This document shows positions 37,152-44,116 of a DNA stretch of 64,000 nt, in pieces; position 1 is the stretch's first letter, and each line of letters begins with the position of its first letter. The position numbers and the translations under genes were made by a program. Below the pieces are notes generated by a model, which did no database searches, was not told the origin of the DNA, and saw only the letters and a program-made list of their open reading frames with translations. The DNA comes from Glycocaulis alkaliphilus (lineage in GTDB: Bacteria; Pseudomonadota; Alphaproteobacteria; Caulobacterales; Maricaulaceae). The stretch is from the NCBI RefSeq assembly GCF_004000605.1, contig NZ_CP018911.1, positions 2,337,001-2,401,000 on the forward strand. The letters are read 5' to 3'.

Positions 37152-37207
37152 GTAAAGCGTGCTTTACGATGTAGCGTCAAGCTCGCTTTACGTCAAGGGT
37201 GCTTTAC
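37152..37207 (-). promoter_or_regulatory. Promoter with four GTAAAGC operator boxes
   Basis: On the minus strand, TTGACG (37191-37196) and TACATC (37168-37173) are 17 bp apart. GTAAAGC boxes (plus-strand GCTTTAC) lie at 37201-37207, 37185-37191 (overlapping the -35) and as a perfect dyad GTAAAGC-GT-GCTTTAC at 37152-37167 just after the -10. This layout would let a repressor cover the whole promoter. The XRE protein of the same operon is the likely ligand (inference). Confidence 0.75.
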
Positions 37208-37249
37208 AACATTTTTTCGCAGGACGCCCGAACTGGCATTTGGTGCCGT

Positions 37250-37270
37250 TTATGATAATAATTATCATAA
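37250..37270. promoter_or_regulatory. 21-bp perfect palindrome upstream of parDE
   Basis: TTATGATAAT-A-ATTATCATAA, 22 bp before the parD start. Its inner part TGATAAT-A-ATTATCA is an exact match to the 7-1-7 Fur-box consensus, although ParD antitoxins also bind palindromes at this position. A promoter TTGGTG-N17-TATCAT (37240-37268) would place the -10 inside it. Confidence 0.7.
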
Positions 37271-37291
37271 GGTCAAACTGATGGAGACGTC

Positions 37292-37558
37292 ATGCCCAGC
37301 AGCTACGCCCTTGGCGGGCATTTCGAAAGCCTGATGGACGAGTTGATCGCCTCTGGCCGCTATAACTCGAAAAGCGAGATCATCCGGGACGGGCTGCGCC
37401 TGCTCGAAGATCGCGAAGCGCTGCGGCAGGCGAGGCTCGAAGCCCTGCGCGCGGCCATCGCGGAAGGCGCCGATAGCGGCCCCGGCGTTGACGCGGATGC
37501 GGTGTTTGACCGGCTGGAAGCGAAGTACCAGGCGATGGCGCAAGGCGCTGCAGAGTGA
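37292..37558 (+). CDS. parD: ParD-family antitoxin
   Basis: 88 residues. Ribbon-helix-helix N-terminus typical of ParD: YALGGHFESLMDELIASGRYNSKSEIIRDGLRLLEDRE. The C-terminal tail (about 50-88) would wrap the toxin. The stop overlaps the toxin start in GTGA. The protein normally represses its own promoter. Confidence 0.9.
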   Translation: MPSSYALGGHFESLMDELIASGRYNSKSEIIRDGLRLLEDREALRQARLEALRAAIAEGADSGPGVDADAVFDRLEAKYQAMAQGAAE

Positions 37559-37842
37559 GTTTGCGCTTTTCGCCCGCAGCGGAACGCGATCTGGAAGCGA
37601 TTGCCGACTATATTGCGCAGGACAATCCGGGGCGGGCGCTGAGTTTCATCGCAGAGCTTCGGCAGACAGCGGCGGACATCGAAGACAACCCGCTTGCGTG
37701 GCCAGAACGCTCCGACCTTCTACCTGGCCTGCGGATGCGGCCGTTCGGGCGATACCTGGTCTTTTACAGGCCGGATCAGAACGGCGTTCGGATTGAACGG
37801 ATATTCCACGCCAGCCGGGATGTTGGTGGCGGCAACGTTTAA
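37555..37842 (+). CDS. parE: ParE/RelE-superfamily toxin
   Basis: 95 residues from a GTG start at 37555 that overlaps the parD stop. Features of ParE: FSPAAERDLEAIADYIAQDNP, RSDLLPGLRMRPFGRYLVFYRP and ERIFHASRDV. Family members inhibit DNA gyrase, although some RelE-fold members are ribonucleases. Transcription probably ends before the prx gene. Confidence 0.9.
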   Translation: MSLRFSPAAERDLEAIADYIAQDNPGRALSFIAELRQTAADIEDNPLAWPERSDLLPGLRMRPFGRYLVFYRPDQNGVRIERIFHASRDVGGGNV

Positions 37843-37881
37843 GAGCCGTCAGCTCCACCGATGGCTGGATCAAGATAAACG

Positions 37882-37907
37882 AAAACCGGGCCCCTTTCGG
37901 AGCCCGG
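37882..37907 (-). terminator. Rho-independent terminator of the peroxiredoxin gene
   Basis: On the minus strand, CCGGGCTCC-GAAA-GGGGCCCGG (9-bp stem with one G-T pair) followed by TTTTCGTTT, 29 bp after the prx stop. It also lies between the converging parDE and prx genes. Confidence 0.85.
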
Positions 37908-37936
37908 CACTTCCGGCATTCCTGCGATGAATGCGC

Positions 37937-38572
37937 TTACTTGTTCGGCTGCGGCGTGACGCGCAGGTAGGGCTTGATCTTCTTGTAGCCCTTGGGGAAG
38001 AGCTTGTCGGCGTCGGCGTCCGACACGCTCGGCACCACGATCACGTCATCGCCATCGGTCCAGTTCACGGGCGTGGCGACCTTGTAGCCATCGGTCAGCT
38101 GGAGGGAGTCGATCAGGCGCAGCACCTCGGTGAAATTGCGCCCTGCGCTCGGCGGATAGGTGAAGGTGGCGCGGATTTTCTTGTTCGGGTCGATCACATA
38201 GACGGCGCGCACCGTCACCTTGGGATCAGCTTTCGGGTGGATCATCGTGTAGAGGGTGGAGACCTCCTTGTTCACGTCCGCGATGATCGGGAAGTTCATC
38301 GCCGTGCCTTGCGTCTCCTCGATATCCTTGATCCAGGCCTTGTGCTGGTCGAGCGGATCGACCGACAGCGCGATGGCCTTGGCGTTCCGCTTGGCGAACT
38401 CGTCTTTCAGCTTGGCGGTAAAGCCGAGCTCTGTTGTGCAGACGGGCGTGAAGTCGGCCGGGTGGGAAAAGAACACCACCCATTTATCGCCGATCCAGTC
38501 ATGGAAGCGGATCGGGCCTTCAGTGGTGTCGGCGGTGAAGTCCGGGGCGGTATCGCCAAGGAGGAGGGACAT
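37937..38572 (-). CDS. 1-Cys peroxiredoxin (Prx6 type)
   Basis: 211 residues. Reduces hydrogen and organic peroxides in the cytoplasm through one peroxidatic cysteine in FFSHPADFTPVCTTE (about residue 45). The C-terminal arm (about 160-211, with TPVNWTDGDDVIVVPSV) is typical of Prx6-type enzymes and no resolving cysteine is seen. Length matches the family. Confidence 0.93.
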   Translation of the reverse strand: MSLLLGDTAPDFTADTTEGPIRFHDWIGDKWVVFFSHPADFTPVCTTELGFTAKLKDEFAKRNAKAIALSVDPLDQHKAWIKDIEETQGTAMNFPIIADVNKEVSTLYTMIHPKADPKVTVRAVYVIDPNKKIRATFTYPPSAGRNFTEVLRLIDSLQLTDGYKVATPVNWTDGDDVIVVPSVSDADADKLFPKGYKKIKPYLRVTPQPNK

Positions 38573-38692
38573 GATCTGTTAGCTCCGTTTGTCGGCTGTC
38601 AGGGCGTTATGCGCTTTACTTAGGGAGCGGGCTTGGGCGATGTAAGGTCATCGCGCCTCCACCCCTCGTTCAGATTTACTGGCGGACCCAAT

Positions 38693-39181
38693 ATGCCCAG
38701 CCTCATCATCATGCGCCATGCCAAAGCCGTCGACCGGATAGAGGCTGAAGACGATTTCGACCGCGGGCTGACCACGCGCGGTCATGAGGACGCGGCCCGT
38801 GCCGCAGACGCCATGAAGAACGCCGGGCTGATAGCGGATTTTGCCCTGGTCTCCCCTGCCCGCCGCACGCGCGAAACCTTCAAGCCGCTGAGCGCCATCT
38901 TCCCCGGCGCCAAGCTTGAAGACCCGATGGCGCTCTATCATGCCTCGCAGGAAATGCTCGAGCGGGCCGTGACCGAAGCGCTGGAGGGCGGCTCACAAGC
39001 CATCGTTCTGGTCGGGCATAATCCCGGCATAGGCGAATTTGCCCACGCCCTCGCCGCACGCGCAGACGCCATGGAGGGCGTGCCCTATGGCTGGCCGACC
39101 AGCGCCGCCATCGCCTTTGATCTGGCCGATGCCAGCCTGATGCGGCTCACACGCACCTTCCTCTTCAATCCGAAGGCGTGA
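38693..39181 (+). CDS. SixA-like histidine phosphatase
   Basis: 162 residues. Phosphoglycerate-mutase fold with the catalytic RHG-type motif LIIMRHAKA at the N-terminus, the SPARRTRET phosphate site and the second catalytic His in VLVGHNPGIGEFA. SixA proteins dephosphorylate phosphohistidine on signalling or PTS proteins. The ATG at 38693 (MPSLIIMRHA) is the conserved start. Confidence 0.88.
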   Translation: MPSLIIMRHAKAVDRIEAEDDFDRGLTTRGHEDAARAADAMKNAGLIADFALVSPARRTRETFKPLSAIFPGAKLEDPMALYHASQEMLERAVTEALEGGSQAIVLVGHNPGIGEFAHALAARADAMEGVPYGWPTSAAIAFDLADASLMRLTRTFLFNPKA

Positions 39182-39220
39182 TTCGAAACGATTCGCCTCA
39201 AAGGTTAATTTGCATTAACC
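39180..39220 (+). promoter_or_regulatory. GANTC pair and TTAA dyad upstream of the glycosyltransferase
   Basis: Two GATTC sites (39180-39184 and 39190-39194) lie 10 bp apart, the first overlapping the preceding stop codon. They are followed by the perfect dyad GGTTAAT-TTGC-ATTAACC (39203-39220). GANTC is the CcrM methylation site in alphaproteobacteria, and TTAA pairs suggest a CtrA-related site, but spacing is N6 rather than N7. Confidence 0.5.
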
Positions 39221-39251
39221 ATACCCGCCGTTCCGCAGGGAGCTGGCGGCA

Positions 39252-40784
39252 ATGGGGCATGCAGTGGGGCAAAGATCACGCCGCGCACCAGCGCAGGCGC
39301 AGATCATTACCGGCGCATTCAAGGCCACGCGCAACCATGCGCATGCCTATCGCGCCGCCTATGGCCTTGCAGATGAAGCCCCGCAGGCGAGCGCTGCCCA
39401 TCCACTGAGCGTCCCGCGCTCCCTGTGGGCCGGCCCGGCCGGGTTTCTGGCTGTGCTTGAAACGATAAGCCCCGGCCTGGCGCTGGCGGTCATGGGGGCG
39501 CTGGCCTCACTCCTCTTTCTGGGTGTGGCAGGCTTGCGCTTTGCCGCAGCGGTTCTGCCTGCATACACCAGCCCGCGCCGCACGCTGTTCTCTCACGCTC
39601 TCCCCTCGATGACGGTGATCGTTGCGCTCCATAAGGAGGCCTCTGTTGTCTCCGGGCTGGTCAGGCAGCTCGCGCAGATGGACTATCCACGCGACCGGAT
39701 GGATGTCGCCCTCGCCATAGAGGCCGATGACTGGGAGACATTGCGCGCCGCCCACGCAGCGGCGAGAGCCCATGCCAGCCGCCTGCCGGTACGGGTCATG
39801 GCGGTGCCACCCGTCGGGCCGCGCACCAAGCCCAAAGCCCTCAACTTCGCGCTTCAGCGCACCACAGGAGCGCTTGTTGCGGTCTATGACGCGGAGGATG
39901 CCCCCGCCCCGCAGCAGCTGCGCGCAGCGGCAGAAGCCTTCGCGGCTGACCCGGCGCTTGGCTGCGTGCAGGCGCCGCTGGGCTGGTATAACCGTTCCGA
40001 AAACTGGCTGACGCGCATGTTCGCGCTGGAATATGCCGCGCAATTCCACGTTATCCTGCCGCTATTCTTGCGGATGGGCTGGCCGCTGCCGCTGGGCGGC
40101 ACCAGCAATGTGTTCTTGCGCGATGCCCTTGTGGCCAGCGGCAGCTGGGATTCCCACAATGTCACCGAGGATGCGGATCTGGGTTTCCGGCTGGCACGCC
40201 ATGGCTGGAAAACCGGCATGATAGACCATGGCACGCTGGAAGAAGCGCCCGTTACGCGCCGCGCCTGGATAGCGCAGCGCAGCCGCTGGCTTAAGGGCCA
40301 TGCGATCAGCTGGTGCGTACAGATGCGCCAGCCCGGCGGCCTCACCGGTGAAAGCGGCCTGCGCGCCATGGCCTCCCTGCAGGCATCGCTTGGGGTGAAC
40401 GTGCTCAGCGCGCTGATACACGGGCCGGCGGCGCTGTTTGTGATCTGGATGATCGCCGGCAGTCTGGCGGCTGGACAGCTTCCCTGGATCATACTGCCCG
40501 TAGCTGCGGGATATGGCGCAGCCATATTCGCGGCGGCACGCGGCGCACGGCGCGCTGGCTTCCGGGCAGGTGCGAGGGATCTGGCGGCGCTGCCGCTCTA
40601 CTGGCTCTTGCAGACGCCTGCCGCCATACGGGGCTTGCGCGAAATCGCCAGCCAACCCTATGTGTGGACAAAGACCGAGCACGGCGTCACTGCCCAGCAC
40701 AGGATGGCCCCTGATGAGCCTCACCCTCACGCTCATCCTGATGATTGCGGCACTTTCCCTGTTCGCCTTCAGCGCGTGGCGTAG
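39252..40784 (+). CDS. Family 2 glycosyltransferase, membrane-bound processive type
   Basis: 510 residues. N-terminal membrane helices (about 68-100), then a GT-A catalytic domain: VIVALHKEASVV, the DxD in YDAEDAP, TEDADLGFRLARHG and the QRSRW motif typical of processive beta-glycosyltransferases. Further membrane helices follow (about 385-430 and 455-470). It could make an exopolysaccharide or beta-glucan; the sugar is unknown. The last 71 bp overlap the next small gene in another frame. Confidence 0.88.
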   Translation: MGHAVGQRSRRAPAQAQIITGAFKATRNHAHAYRAAYGLADEAPQASAAHPLSVPRSLWAGPAGFLAVLETISPGLALAVMGALASLLFLGVAGLRFAAAVLPAYTSPRRTLFSHALPSMTVIVALHKEASVVSGLVRQLAQMDYPRDRMDVALAIEADDWETLRAAHAAARAHASRLPVRVMAVPPVGPRTKPKALNFALQRTTGALVAVYDAEDAPAPQQLRAAAEAFAADPALGCVQAPLGWYNRSENWLTRMFALEYAAQFHVILPLFLRMGWPLPLGGTSNVFLRDALVASGSWDSHNVTEDADLGFRLARHGWKTGMIDHGTLEEAPVTRRAWIAQRSRWLKGHAISWCVQMRQPGGLTGESGLRAMASLQASLGVNVLSALIHGPAALFVIWMIAGSLAAGQLPWIILPVAAGYGAAIFAAARGARRAGFRAGARDLAALPLYWLLQTPAAIRGLREIASQPYVWTKTEHGVTAQHRMAPDEPHPHAHPDDCGTFPVRLQRVA

Positions 40785-40932
40785 CGGGCGGCCATCAGAC
40801 CCGCTGCGCGGCCCAAGGATGGTGCCCTGGACGCTGATATGCATCGGCCTTGCCGTGTTCCTGCTGCTATTGCTGGCCCATCTGCTCAGCTTTATCGGCA
40901 TCGAAACCGGCCAGCGTGTGCGGACCTTCTAG
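40714..40932 (+). CDS. Small two-helix membrane protein overlapping the glycosyltransferase
   Basis: 72 residues in the +1 frame relative to the glycosyltransferase, overlapping its last 71 bp. Two hydrophobic helices (LTLILMIAALSLFAFSAW and TLICIGLAVFLLLLLAHLL) separated by a basic loop GRPSDPLRGPRMVPW. The region beyond 40784 has no other coding use. Its coupling suggests an accessory subunit of the transferase; that is inference. Confidence 0.6.
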   Translation: MSLTLTLILMIAALSLFAFSAWRSGRPSDPLRGPRMVPWTLICIGLAVFLLLLLAHLLSFIGIETGQRVRTF

Positions 40933-41570
40933 ATCGACACCGCTATCAGCCAGACAAACAGCGCGGCGAAAAACGCGATCAGTAGCCACCTTCCCCAGCG
41001 CGGCAGCCACAGCCAGCCCGCCACGATGCGGTCGCCCACCGCATAAAGCACCAGCCCCATGGCGAAATAGCGCAGGCCCCGCCCCAGCGTAATGGCCAGC
41101 GCAAACCACATGCCGCCAACCCCGGCCAGCCCTGCAGCGAGACTGGTCAGCTGTACCGGCACAGGCGTCAGCATGGCGGCAAACACGGCCACCGCGCCGC
41201 CGGTCTCGATACGCGCGCGGGCGTCTGACAGGGTTGCTGCCGCGCCGCTATCATCAACGATCATCGGTGCAATGGTATCAAAGGCCAGCCGGGCCAGCGT
41301 GTAGACCAGCAGGCCGCCAAGGATGGACCCCAGAGCCGCCGCGGCCGCGGCCGGAAAGACATACCGGCGCCCGCGCAGCATCTGCGCCGCCAGCGGCAGG
41401 GCCACCGGCCACGGGAAGATCGTGGAATCGATGAAGGAGCCAACGAACAGGGCCGGCACCGCCCATTTTCCCCGCGCCGCGCGTATCAGGCGCAGGCGGA
41501 ACAGCCGCACGGTTCGCGACCAGCCTCCTGGACGCGGTCGGGGTGCGGGGCGGGTATCTGGCTTGCTCAT
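40929..41570 (-). CDS. VTT/DedA-like membrane protein (YqaA type)
   Basis: 213 residues. N-terminal basic stretch, then the VTT core: ALFVGSFIDSTIFPWPVALPLAAQML, LGSILGGLLVYTLARL and AMLTPVPVQLTSLAAGLAG, with about five hydrophobic helices. These inner-membrane proteins are related to undecaprenyl-phosphate flippases. The ATG at 41570 is preferred to the GTG one codon upstream. The 3' end overlaps the convergent small membrane protein by 4 bp. Confidence 0.83.
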   Translation of the reverse strand: MSKPDTRPAPRPRPGGWSRTVRLFRLRLIRAARGKWAVPALFVGSFIDSTIFPWPVALPLAAQMLRGRRYVFPAAAAAALGSILGGLLVYTLARLAFDTIAPMIVDDSGAAATLSDARARIETGGAVAVFAAMLTPVPVQLTSLAAGLAGVGGMWFALAITLGRGLRYFAMGLVLYAVGDRIVAGWLWLPRWGRWLLIAFFAALFVWLIAVSI

Positions 41571-41624
41571 CACCCGCGTGTCTTAGCCCGCTTGAGGGTC
41601 TGCGGCAAAAGCGGCGATACGCCG

Positions 41625-42395
41625 CTACCCACCTGGCACGCCGGTCTGGAAACTTTCCACCAGCGAACCTGTCACCAGCCGCCAGCCATCTACCAGCACG
41701 AAAAAGATCAGCTTGAAGGGCAGCGAGATGATGACTGGCGGCAGCATCATCATGCCCATCGACATCAGGATGGAGGCGACCACCAGATCGATGATGAGGA
41801 AGGGAATGAAAAGCAGAAAACCGATCTCGAAGGCCCGGCGCAGTTCGGAGATCATGAAGGCGGGCGCCACCACATGCAGCGGCGTGGCCTCGGGCGTTTC
41901 GGGCTGGACCTGCGCAATGTCGAAAAACAGCGCCAGATCATCCTCGCGCGTATGGGCCAGCATGAACATCTTCACCGGCGAAGTAGTCCGCTCGAACGCC
42001 TCCTCGGTTTCAATCTCCCCGTCCAGATAGGGCTGGATGCCCTCGCCATAGGCCTGCGTGAACACAGGCGCCATGATGAAGGCGGTCAGGAACAGGGCGA
42101 GCGATACCAGCACCGCATTGGGCGGGCTCTGCTGCAGGCCGACAGCCGTACGCAGCAGGGACAGCACGACGATGATGCGCACAAAGCTGGTCGTCATGAT
42201 GAGGATGGACGGCGCCAGTGACAGCACCGTCAACAGGATGACGAGCTGGATCACCCGCTCGGTCAGCCCATCCTCTTCGCCCACATCAATGCTGACCGAT
42301 TGCGCCTCGGCCATGCCGCCAAACGCCAGTCCGGCCATCAGCAGCCCAAGCGCGAGGCTCCAGAAAAGCGCTGATCTGGAACGCAGCCACGCCAT
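41625..42395 (-). CDS. fliP: Flagellar export-gate protein FliP
   Basis: 256 residues. Core of the flagellar type III export gate in the inner membrane. The cleavable N-terminal signal (MAWLRSRSALFWSLALGLLMAG) is followed by the family signatures LAPSILIMTTSFVRIIVVLSLLR and FIPFLIIDLVVASILMSMGMMMLPP. The ATG overlaps the fliO stop (TGATG). Confidence 0.96.
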   Translation of the reverse strand: MAWLRSRSALFWSLALGLLMAGLAFGGMAEAQSVSIDVGEEDGLTERVIQLVILLTVLSLAPSILIMTTSFVRIIVVLSLLRTAVGLQQSPPNAVLVSLALFLTAFIMAPVFTQAYGEGIQPYLDGEIETEEAFERTTSPVKMFMLAHTREDDLALFFDIAQVQPETPEATPLHVVAPAFMISELRRAFEIGFLLFIPFLIIDLVVASILMSMGMMMLPPVIISLPFKLIFFVLVDGWRLVTGSLVESFQTGVPGG

Positions 42396-42727
42396 CAGGA
42401 CTGACCCTCCGGCGCAGCTTCATCGCCCGTGTCCGGCTCCACAGGTTCAAAGCGGGGCGGAGCAGGACGCCGGTCCAGCACCGTCTCACCGGCAAGGCCC
42501 AGCAGGATCACATGCTCCTCATCGTCCACGCGCACCAGCACCACGCGGCGGCGCGGATCGAGCATGAGGGTGGAGGCCACTTCCATGCGGCGCGGCGCAT
42601 TCGGGCGCTGAATATTGGGGAGGAAATGGGCAAGCCCTGCCCGCCTCGCCAGCAGCGCCAGCCCGCCAAGCAGACCCAGCACGAGCAGAAGCGCCGCGAA
42701 ATAGCGTCCAAAATCCATTACGTCCAT
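42395..42727 (-). CDS. fliO: Flagellar biosynthetic protein FliO
   Basis: 110 residues. One N-terminal membrane helix (YFAALLLVLGLLGGLALLARRAG), a cytoplasmic domain with the FliO pattern MEVASTLMLDPRRRVVLVRVDDEEHVILLGLAGETVL and a short acidic tail. It assists FliP assembly. It is coupled to fliP and faces flgB across a CtrA-controlled promoter region. Confidence 0.9.
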   Translation of the reverse strand: MDVMDFGRYFAALLLVLGLLGGLALLARRAGLAHFLPNIQRPNAPRRMEVASTLMLDPRRRVVLVRVDDEEHVILLGLAGETVLDRRPAPPRFEPVEPDTGDEAAPEGQS

Positions 42728-42816
42728 CTGGCGCGCTCCCCGGCGGAAGGGCGCAGCCCCCTTGGGCGCCCGTCCGTTTTGCGGACTTCAACCGCTAGCG
42801 GGAGTCGCGCCTTTGG

Positions 42817-42831
42817 TTAAGCCACTCTTAA
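42817..42831. promoter_or_regulatory. CtrA box between fliO and flgB
   Basis: TTAA-GCCACTC-TTAA is a perfect CtrA consensus (TTAA-N7-TTAA), 73 bp before the flgB start and 90 bp before the fliO start. A GANTC site (GAGTC, 42802-42806) lies beside it. In Caulobacter, CtrA activates early flagellar genes through such boxes; which of the two operons it serves is not clear. Confidence 0.8.
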
Positions 42832-42903
42832 CCGCATCAGCACAAGGGTGGGGATGGAGCCTTGCGCGCCAGAATGGCTGCGCCGAAAAGGGAAGCGAAA
42901 CGC

Positions 42904-43323
42904 ATGCGTCCGGATGACATTCCTGTCCTTGGCATACTGCGCCAGGCGCTCGGCTATCATTCCGACCGCCAGCGCGTGATTGCCGAGAACGTCGCCAATG
43001 CCAACACGCCGGGCTATGTGCCTGATGATATTCCGCAAAGTGAGTTCGCGCGCGCCCTGTCTGGCGCCCAGAGCACCCGCCGGGTCACGCTGAACGCCAC
43101 CGAAGCGGGCCATATTCAGGGTCGGGTCAATTCTGGCGGATCGGGCGCATGGCGCTCCATGGCAACGCCTGACAGCGAAACCACGATCAACGGGAATGCC
43201 GTGGTGCTGGAAGAGCAGATGGTGCGCTCGGGCGAGAACCGGATGCGCTTTGAAACCGCACTCGGCCTTTACCAGAAAAGCCTGTCGCTCATCCGCATGG
43301 CGGCCCGCGGGCCGGGCGCATAA
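42904..43323 (+). CDS. flgB: Flagellar basal-body rod protein FlgB
   Basis: 139 residues. Proximal rod subunit in the periplasm. The rod N-terminal signature LGYHSDRQRVIAENVANANTPGYVPDD and the coiled C-terminus ENRMRFETALGLYQKSLSLIRMA are present. The ATG at 42904 follows GGGAAG; an in-frame ATG at 42874 is possible but adds a non-homologous basic extension. First gene of flgB-flgC-fliE. Confidence 0.93.
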   Translation: MRPDDIPVLGILRQALGYHSDRQRVIAENVANANTPGYVPDDIPQSEFARALSGAQSTRRVTLNATEAGHIQGRVNSGGSGAWRSMATPDSETTINGNAVVLEEQMVRSGENRMRFETALGLYQKSLSLIRMAARGPGA

Positions 43324-43344
43324 GGCAAGGGAAGGATATAGATC

Positions 43345-43761
43345 ATGTCCAACAACGCTTCAGATACCTTGCAGATCGCCGCGGCGGGCCTTCGCGCCCA
43401 GTCCGCGCGCATGCGCATCATCGCGGAGAACCTGGCCAATGCGTCCTCTACCGGGCGCACGCCGGACGAAAACCCCTATCAGCGCCAGATGCCCGTTTTC
43501 CGCGCCGAACTGGACCGCGTTACCGGAGCAAACCTTGTGCGCATGACCGACGTGCGCGCGGACGAATCGGAGTTCCGTCTGGTCTACGAGCCGGGCCACC
43601 CGGCCGCCAACGGAGACGGCTATGTGCGCTATCCGAATGTCTCCAGCCTGATCGAGCTGATGGACATGCGCGAGGCGCAGCGCTCTTACGAGGCGAACAT
43701 GAACATGGTGGAAGGTACGCGGCGCATGATGGAGCGCACGCTGGACCTTCTGCGCCGCTAG
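43345..43761 (+). CDS. flgC: Flagellar basal-body rod protein FlgC
   Basis: 138 residues. Proximal rod subunit with LQIAAAGLRAQSARMRIIAENLANASSTG at the N-terminus and the C-terminal helix LIELMDMREAQRSYEANMNMVEGTRRMMERTLDLLR. The start follows GGGAAGGA. Secreted through the flagellar export apparatus, without a Sec signal. Confidence 0.95.
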   Translation: MSNNASDTLQIAAAGLRAQSARMRIIAENLANASSTGRTPDENPYQRQMPVFRAELDRVTGANLVRMTDVRADESEFRLVYEPGHPAANGDGYVRYPNVSSLIELMDMREAQRSYEANMNMVEGTRRMMERTLDLLRR

Positions 43762-43781
43762 GAAAGTCTGGAGACTGAACG

Positions 43782-44093
43782 ATGGATCTCGCAGCCATCC
43801 GCGCCTATGCGCAGGCCGCCCGCCAGGTGGCCGCCCCGAACGCCACTGGCGCCGCCAGCGCGGGCAATCCGGTCGCCTCCGGCTTTGGCGACATGGTGAT
43901 GAATGCGCTCAGCGAGACGCAGGCCGTCATGCAGGCGTCCGAAAGCCTGACCGCACAGAATGCCGCCGGACAGGCCGAGCTGGTGGATGTCGTTACCGCC
44001 ATGGCGGCCGCTGAAGTGCAGCTGGAAACGGTTATCGCCGTGCGCGATCAGGTGATCCGGGCCTATCAGGAAATCCTGCGCATGCCGATCTAG
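43782..44093 (+). CDS. fliE: Flagellar hook-basal-body complex protein FliE
   Basis: 103 residues. Adapter between MS ring and rod. The conserved C-terminal half reads QAELVDVVTAMAAAEVQLETVIAVRDQVIRAYQEILRMPI, ending as FliE does. Third gene of the operon. Confidence 0.93.
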   Translation: MDLAAIRAYAQAARQVAAPNATGAASAGNPVASGFGDMVMNALSETQAVMQASESLTAQNAAGQAELVDVVTAMAAAEVQLETVIAVRDQVIRAYQEILRMPI

Positions 44094-44095
44094 TG

Positions 44096-44116
44096 CCTGA
44101 GGCTTTAAGCCTCAGG
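44096..44116. terminator. Hairpin between fliE and the TPR gene
   Basis: CCTGAGGC-TTTAA-GCCTCAGG, an 8-bp perfect stem just after the fliE stop and overlapping the last codons of the convergent gene. No T run follows on either strand, so it may be a weak bidirectional terminator or an RNA-stability element. Confidence 0.45.

Noticed and set aside
37152-37270. A CRISPR-like array from the repeated heptamers
   Set aside because: The units are only 7 bp, with irregular spacing and mixed orientation; they are operator boxes.
42851-42865. Possible sigma-54 promoter before flgB
   Set aside because: GG-N10-GC spacing is present but the rest of the consensus is poor (GGGATGG in place of TGGCACG), and an exact CtrA box nearby explains regulation better.
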